9,459 nucleotides of DNA from Clostridia bacterium (GTDB lineage Bacteria > Bacillota_A > Clostridia > Peptostreptococcales > JAAYPU01), in assembly GCA_022360735.1 (NCBI GenBank), contig JAKSCF010000079.1, positions 1 to 9,459 of the forward strand. The letters are read 5' to 3'. Positions 5,571 to 9,459 of this stretch are shown piece after piece. The notes under the pieces are model-generated. The model was given only the letters and a program-made list of their open reading frames with translations. It was not told the origin of the DNA and ran no database searches. The stretch's first letter is position 1, and every line of letters starts with the position of its first letter. The position numbers and the translations under genes are program-made.

Positions 5571-7312
5571 TGTTAGATAAAAGGCTTATAGCGACTATAG
5601 ACAACGGAAAAAAATATATATTACTTACCATACTGATGAAATGGATGGTACTGATTATGAATATTATTTTTAGTATTGCAACAGCTGCGCTGATACAAAA
5701 GGCTTATTTGCATGAAATGATGACAAAAGATATATTCGTAACATTTATCATATTGATCAGTACCATCCTGATAAGATATTTTTGCAATATCAAAACAAGC
5801 AGCTTTGAATATGGTATTAGTCAAAACGTCAAGCACAAGTTAAGACATCTGATATATGAGAAAATTTTATCACTGGGAATGGGATACAAACAAAAGGTAT
5901 CCACTTCTCATATTGTGCAAATATCCGGTGAAGGCATAGAACAGCTGGAAATGTACTGCGGCAAATACCTGCCCCAATTGTTCTACAGTATATTGGCACC
6001 ACTGACGTTGTTTGTTGTACTGATATTTATCAATATAAAAGTTGCTTTGATACTGCTATTTTCTATTCCCCTTTTACCATTGTCGTTGATTGCTGTCAAT
6101 AAGTTTGCCAATAAATTGTTTTCAAAATATTGGAACCAGTACATCTCTATGGGGGATAGTTTTTTGGATAATTTACAAGGCCTTACAACCCTTAAAATAT
6201 ATGGAGATGATCAATACAAAAATGAACAAATGAATCAAGAGGCAGAGACTTTTAGAAAAATAACGATGAAAGTATTAAAAATGCAATTAAATTCGGTTAC
6301 GGTAATGGATTTGATTGCCTATGGCGGTACTGCCTTGGGTATTTTTTTTGCTCTTTTAGAATTCAGAGCAGGCAGCATAAGTATTTCAGATGTATTGATT
6401 TTCATATTATTGGCAAGTGATTTTTTTATACCCCTGCGCCTTCTCGGTTCTTTCTTTCACATCTCCATGAATGGCATGGCAGCCAGTAAAAAAATTTTCA
6501 GCTTATTAGATGAGCGTGTCTGTTCAAAGCAGCTGGAAGATGTTGATTTTAATCATTACAACATACAAATCCATAACCTTTTTTTTTTTTTTTTTTATAA
6601 AAAGAAGGTGCTGAAAAGAATTAATATGAAAATAAAAGAAAAGACCTTAACAGCACTTGTAGGAGAATCTGGATGTGGAAAAAGCACTCTGGCAAGTCTA
6701 CTCATGGGTTTGAATAAAGGGTATGAAGGCAGTATCCAAATAGGGGGTAAAGAATTATCCCATATAAATGAAACCTCCATTATGAAAAATGTTTGTATTG
6801 TGAAACATGAAAATTATCTTTTTAAAGGGACTGTCAGAAACAACCTATTGATGGCAAAACCCAATGCCACTGCTGAAGAAATGTATGAGGTCCTAAAGCG
6901 TGTCAACCTATATGACTTTGTCATAAATCGTGGAGGCCTGGAATTTCAACTGGAAGAAAATGCACACAATATCTCAGGAGGACAGGCGCAAAGACTGGCT
7001 TTGGCAAGAGCATTACTACATGAATGTCAGATATACATATTTGATGAGGCCACATCCAATATCGATGTTGAAAGTGAGACCATTATTAACCAGGTCATTC
7101 AAGAGCTTTCAAAACAAAAGACCGTCATCATCATCACCCATCGATTAGCAAATGTAGTCTGTAGTCATCGAATATATGTCTTATTAAAAGGCGAAATAGT
7201 CGAACAAGGGACACACAGTGAATTAATCCATCATGGGAAAGTATATAAAGCAATGTATGAAAAGCAAAAACAATTAGAAAGCCTGTATAAGGGAGGTTTG
7301 AGCTATGCATAG
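5570..7312 (+). CDS. CydD-like ABC exporter half-transporter (membrane + ATPase)
   Basis: 580 residues, a usual size for CydD/CydC-type half-transporters. Six membrane helices lie in residues about 16-290, and the ATPase domain runs from about 330 to the end. Walker A is GESGCGKST at 365-373, the signature ISGGQ at 468-472, Walker B D492-E493 (IYIFDEATSNID) and the H-loop His H524 (ITHR). The Q-loop position carries His (H413 in 'IVKHENYLF') instead of Gln. An 18-T run at 6579-6596 encodes five Phe (338-342) where the nucleotide-stacking aromatic loop should lie; the frame stays open. It overlaps its neighbours by 1 nt (upstream) and 8 nt (downstream) and should pair with the next protein as a heterodimer. 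E. coli CydDC moves glutathione/cysteine, needs or binds haem, and has been proposed to move haem; the substrate here is unknown. A GAGAGGG site lies 7 nt before the ATG. Confidence 0.88.
   Translation: MLDKRLIATIDNGKKYILLTILMKWMVLIMNIIFSIATAALIQKAYLHEMMTKDIFVTFIILISTILIRYFCNIKTSSFEYGISQNVKHKLRHLIYEKILSLGMGYKQKVSTSHIVQISGEGIEQLEMYCGKYLPQLFYSILAPLTLFVVLIFINIKVALILLFSIPLLPLSLIAVNKFANKLFSKYWNQYISMGDSFLDNLQGLTTLKIYGDDQYKNEQMNQEAETFRKITMKVLKMQLNSVTVMDLIAYGGTALGIFFALLEFRAGSISISDVLIFILLASDFFIPLRLLGSFFHISMNGMAASKKIFSLLDERVCSKQLEDVDFNHYNIQIHNLFFFFFYKKKVLKRINMKIKEKTLTALVGESGCGKSTLASLLMGLNKGYEGSIQIGGKELSHINETSIMKNVCIVKHENYLFKGTVRNNLLMAKPNATAEEMYEVLKRVNLYDFVINRGGLEFQLEENAHNISGGQAQRLALARALLHECQIYIFDEATSNIDVESETIINQVIQELSKQKTVIIITHRLANVVCSHRIYVLLKGEIVEQGTHSELIHHGKVYKAMYEKQKQLESLYKGGLSYA
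6579..6596 (+). repeat. 18-nt poly-T homopolymer inside a coding region
   Basis: Eighteen consecutive T on the coding strand, read as the end of a CTT codon, five TTT codons and the first base of TAT. The reading frame before and after is intact at this length. A change of one or two bases would shift the frame in front of Walker A and remove the ATPase function. It is also a spot where sequencing or polymerase error is likely. Confidence 0.97.
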
Positions 7313-8972
7313 AAGCGGACCGATGATCATGGGAAAATTGATGGCCTTAGTCAATTCTCTCATCTATATTTTGATTTTTACCATAATTATGGGATGTCTG
7401 GGTTATTTAGCAGCCATCGGTATTACTGTTCTGGGTATATTGGGCTTACTGAACATTCTGAGGATAGAGACTGGTTTTATCCTGAACTCGCTAAACAGCA
7501 TATTGATTGCTTTAGGTGTACTTGCCGTATCCCGTGGCATATTAAAATATATAGAACAGTACACAGGGCATTATGTGGCATTTCGACTACTGGCTTTTAT
7601 TCGTGATAGGGTTTTCAAAGCACTGCGAAGGCTGGCACCCGGCAAACTGGAAAATAAAGACAGCGGAAAACTGATTGCATTAATCACTTCAGACATCGAA
7701 TTGCTTGAGGTCTTTTTTGCGCATACCATCTCACCTATTGTCATTGCAGTGCTAACATGCTGCACCATGCTTTATATCATAAGCAGATACTCAATTATTT
7801 TAGCTGTTATAGCACTGTCGGCCTATATCATCATAGGGATACTCATACCGTGGATAAGGGGTAAAAACAGCAGACAAATAGGAAGAGACTATAGAGAAGC
7901 AGTTGGTGATATGAACCAGCATTTCTTAGAATCTTTACAAGGCATGCAGGAGATTATTTTATTTCAATATGGCAGTAAAAGGCAGGATGAAATACGAAAT
8001 AAAACCCATCAATCGGAAAAGAGTGTTAAAAAATTAAAAGGCTACGAAGGAAAAACCGATGCCATAACTGAAATGGCTATTTTGGTTTCTTCTGCAGCCA
8101 TGCTTTTGACAGGACTTTTAATGTTTAAGAACAATATGATAACCTTTTCCGGCTTTTTAATGGTTCTTTTTTGCTTAATGAGTTCCTACGGACCGGTAGT
8201 AGCATTAAGCAGCTTATCTTTGAACTTACTGCAGACATTAGCCGGCGGGGAAAGAGTATTGGACCTGCTGGAAGAAAAAGAATTAGTCAGTGAAATAAGC
8301 GGTGGTCAAAATGTCGACAAATATAATATCCATCTTAGTACACTCAATTTTAAATACAGAACTGAAAAAGTATTGGATCACATCACATTAGACATCAAAG
8401 AAAACCAAATCACCGGTATTTGCGGGAAAAGCGGAAGCGGAAAATCCACACTGTTAAAGCTAATCATGCGGTTTTATGATGCAGATAGCGGGAATATCCG
8501 AATCGGAGATATTCCCATAAAAGCAATCAATACGGAAAGCTTACGAAAGAGCATGGCTTATGTCACTCAGAGCACCTATTTGTTTCATGATACCATAGAA
8601 AAAAATATCAGAATAGCAAAACGAGATGCTGCTTTTGAAGAGATCGTTGCAGCAGCTAAAAAAGCGAACATACACGACTTCATTATGAGCCTGGAAGACG
8701 GTTATCAAACCAAAGCAGATCAATGGGGCACCAACTTTTCCGGTGGAGAAAGACAACGGATAGGTATGGCAAGAGCCTTTTTGCACGATGCAAAAATCAT
8801 ACTGCTGGACGAACCCACCAGTAATATTGACAGTTTAAATGAAAGCATTTTATTAAATTCCCTCAAAGAACAAAGCGAGAACAAAACCATTATTATCGTT
8901 AGTCACAGAGAGTCTACTCTCAGTATCGCAGACGTTGTTTATAACATGGATAAAGGGGTTTGTATGAGTTGA
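7305..8972 (+). CDS. CydC-like ABC exporter half-transporter (membrane + ATPase)
   Basis: 555 residues with six predicted membrane helices in about 12-310 and a C-terminal ATPase domain from about 340. Motifs are all canonical: aromatic loop 'LNFKY', Walker A GKSGSGKST at 374-382, Q-loop Q422 (YVTQSTYLF), signature FSGGE at 478-482, Walker B D502-E503 (IILLDEPTSNID) and H-loop H534 (VSHRES). The start overlaps the upstream stop by 8 nt, and a GGGAGG site at 7291-7296 lies 8 nt before the ATG. It is the obvious dimer partner of the preceding CydD-like protein. There is no cydAB (cytochrome bd) gene in the window, so a role in oxidase assembly is not shown; placement after a haem importer points to export or redistribution of haem, porphyrin or thiols. 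The protein ends shortly after the H-loop (…YNMDKGVCMS), lacking much of a C-terminal tail. Confidence 0.88.
   Translation: MHRSGPMIMGKLMALVNSLIYILIFTIIMGCLGYLAAIGITVLGILGLLNILRIETGFILNSLNSILIALGVLAVSRGILKYIEQYTGHYVAFRLLAFIRDRVFKALRRLAPGKLENKDSGKLIALITSDIELLEVFFAHTISPIVIAVLTCCTMLYIISRYSIILAVIALSAYIIIGILIPWIRGKNSRQIGRDYREAVGDMNQHFLESLQGMQEIILFQYGSKRQDEIRNKTHQSEKSVKKLKGYEGKTDAITEMAILVSSAAMLLTGLLMFKNNMITFSGFLMVLFCLMSSYGPVVALSSLSLNLLQTLAGGERVLDLLEEKELVSEISGGQNVDKYNIHLSTLNFKYRTEKVLDHITLDIKENQITGICGKSGSGKSTLLKLIMRFYDADSGNIRIGDIPIKAINTESLRKSMAYVTQSTYLFHDTIEKNIRIAKRDAAFEEIVAAAKKANIHDFIMSLEDGYQTKADQWGTNFSGGERQRIGMARAFLHDAKIILLDEPTSNIDSLNESILLNSLKEQSENKTIIIVSHRESTLSIADVVYNMDKGVCMS
8952..8958 (+). promoter_or_regulatory. 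Ribosome binding site supporting a TTG start at 8969
   Basis: AAAGGGG lies 10 nt before TTG 8969. Another in-frame TTG at 8960 is only one base from this site. No in-frame ATG exists before the conserved 'MIKLYC' region (its Met is at about 9008). Confidence 0.5.
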
Positions 8973-9268
8973 TCAAAATCACCAAAGAAAAAGAAACCAT
9001 CACATTAATGATAAAACTATACTGCAATAAAAAGCACCACACAAAAGAAAAACTCTGCAAAGAGTGTGTAGCCATAAAAAAATACGCACATGCCAGATTA
9101 AATAGATGCCCTTTTGGAGACGAAAAAAGTTTTTGCAGCAAATGTCCTTTAGGTGGATGCTATGAAAAAAGCAAAAGAGAAGAAATTAAAAAAATAATGA
9201 AATACAGCGGACCGAGGATAATATTATATAGGTTAAAGACGGTAGTAGAACATTTTTTTAGAGGCTAA
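8969..9268 (+). CDS. YgbA-type Cys-rich protein (nitrous oxide-stimulated promoter family)
   Basis: 99 residues if started at TTG 8969, whose codon overlaps the upstream TGA stop (TTGA), indicating translational coupling. The family pattern (PF11756, E. coli YgbA) is clear: 'EKETITLMIKLYC', then 'LCKEC', 'YAHARLNRCPFGDEK', 'FCSKCPLGGCY' and 'MKYSGPRIILYR'. Seven Cys (19, 30, 33, 47, 56, 59, 64) plus His at 23, 24 and 41 make metal or Fe-S binding likely, but no ligand is proven. E. coli ygbA belongs to the NO-responsive NsrR regulon; the molecular function is unsettled. As last gene of the operon it may link haem uptake to nitrosative stress or metal sensing. Alternative start: TTG 8960 (102 residues). 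Confidence 0.85.
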   Translation: MIKITKEKETITLMIKLYCNKKHHTKEKLCKECVAIKKYAHARLNRCPFGDEKSFCSKCPLGGCYEKSKREEIKKIMKYSGPRIILYRLKTVVEHFFRG

Positions 9269-9319
9269 AAGTGAAGGTGTAAAAAAGCTTTAATGTAAAA
9301 ATTCAAAGAACAGCTTTAG

Positions 9320-9352
9320 ATTGGATTGAATTTTGGGCAAATTTCAATCAAT
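9320..9352 (+). repeat. Imperfect inverted repeat between operon and next gene
   Basis: Arms 9320-9334 and 9339-9352 pair around a GGGC loop, with one mismatch and one bulged G (9324). No T-run follows on either strand, so it is a poor intrinsic terminator. It could be a transcript-end hairpin for the operon, an operator next to the Fur box, or chance in AT-rich DNA. The rest of the 9269-9408 gap shows no other gene or convincing terminator. Confidence 0.5.
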
Positions 9353-9362
9353 AAATGATAAT
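9333..9362 (+). promoter_or_regulatory. Possible sigma-A promoter overlapping the Fur box
   Basis: TTGGGC (9333-9338) and GATAAT (9357-9362) are separated by 18 nt. The -10 matches TATAAT at five of six positions; the -35 is weak. The -10 lies inside the Fur box, which would let Fur block RNA polymerase. AT-rich surroundings make other choices possible. Confidence 0.35.
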
Positions 9363-9376
9363 TATATTCATTATCA
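9356..9376 (+). promoter_or_regulatory. Fur box (iron-responsive operator)
   Basis: A perfect inverted repeat, TGATAAT - 7 nt - ATTATCA, extended by one more pair at 9355/9377. Against the classic 19-bp consensus GATAATGATAATCATTATC it matches 17 of 19 positions (9357-9375). It lies 32 nt before the ATG at 9409, in the right place to repress that gene when iron is plentiful. Confidence 0.88.
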
Positions 9377-9391
9377 TAATTTTATCAATCG

Positions 9392-9399
9392 AAAGGAGG
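9392..9399 (+). promoter_or_regulatory. Strong ribosome binding site for the gene at 9409
   Basis: AAAGGAGG, 9 nt before the ATG at 9409; it supports this being a real gene start even though only 51 nt of the gene are visible. Confidence 0.85.
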
Positions 9400-9408
9400 A
9401 TTAGAATT

Positions 9409-9459
9409 ATGCAAATTGCAAAGAAGAAAATGGGAACCAAGATGTTGGTAGCCTTGATA
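9409..9459 (+). CDS. Start of a Fur-controlled gene, product unknown (3' partial)
   Basis: Only 17 codons are visible: MQIAKKKMGTKMLVALI. A basic start followed by the beginning of a hydrophobic stretch fits a membrane or exported protein. The 'GTKMLVALI' pattern resembles the N-terminus of methyl-accepting chemotaxis proteins, but this is too short to assign. Start choice is well supported by the ribosome binding site and by the Fur box just upstream, so it is probably induced by iron limitation. Confidence 0.7.
   Translation, partial: MQIAKKKMGTKMLVALI

Noticed and set aside
5570..8972. CydDC as a cytochrome bd assembly system
   Set aside because: No cydA or cydB gene is present and the surrounding genes concern haem uptake, so the classic role cannot be claimed; only family resemblance is stated.
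9284..9317. AAAGCT...AGCTTT inverted repeat and repeated AGCTTTA after the last operon gene
   Set aside because: Six-base arms with a 22-nt loop in AT-rich DNA and no T-run; not convincing as a terminator or operator.

Overview
The window reads as a chromosomal segment of a low-GC Gram-positive anaerobe, most likely a member of the Clostridia. The grounds are AT-rich coding sequence, strong AGGAGG-type ribosome binding sites, an S-layer-homology (SLH) surface protein, NEAT-like haem-binding domains, a lipobox-bearing binding protein, and tightly overlapping genes that all lie on the + strand. I cannot name the species from the sequence.

Layout. (1) 2-1585: the 3' part of a surface protein with a NEAT-like domain, a Gly-rich linker and C-terminal SLH repeats. 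(2) 1617-1651: an intrinsic terminator. (3) 1689-2516: a secreted, membrane-tethered protein with one NEAT-like domain, an acidic 13-residue repeat stalk and a C-terminal membrane anchor. (4) 2525-5183: a three-gene ABC importer made of an IsdE-like haem-binding lipoprotein, a FecCD-type permease and a FepC/FhuC-type ATPase. (5) 5196-5570: a small DUF454 (YbaN-type) membrane protein. (6) 5570-8972: a pair of CydD/CydC-like ABC half-transporters. (7) 8969-9268: a Cys-rich YgbA-type (nitrous oxide-stimulated promoter family) protein. (8) After a 140-nt gap with a near-consensus Fur box, a new gene starts at 9409 and runs off the window.

How the parts fit. The first five complete or partial proteins form a plausible haem relay: S-layer NEAT protein, membrane-tethered NEAT protein, haem-binding lipoprotein, then permease plus ATPase. 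The genes from 1689 to 9268 overlap or are separated by at most about 12 nt and are probably one transcript. The last four genes (DUF454, CydDC-like pair, YgbA-like) have no settled role in haem uptake. Their placement suggests handling of imported haem or of the redox or nitrosative stress linked to it. No haem oxygenase or radical-SAM haem-degrading enzyme lies in the window. A Fur operator was found only in front of the downstream gene; the operon's own promoter is probably upstream of base 1.

Main points of interest: an 18-T homopolymer inside the first CydDC-like ATPase (a candidate phase-variation switch), NEAT-like domains that appear to lack the usual YxxxY haem-ligand motif, a terminator inside the haem locus with little room for a promoter after it, and the combination of conserved but poorly understood downstream genes.
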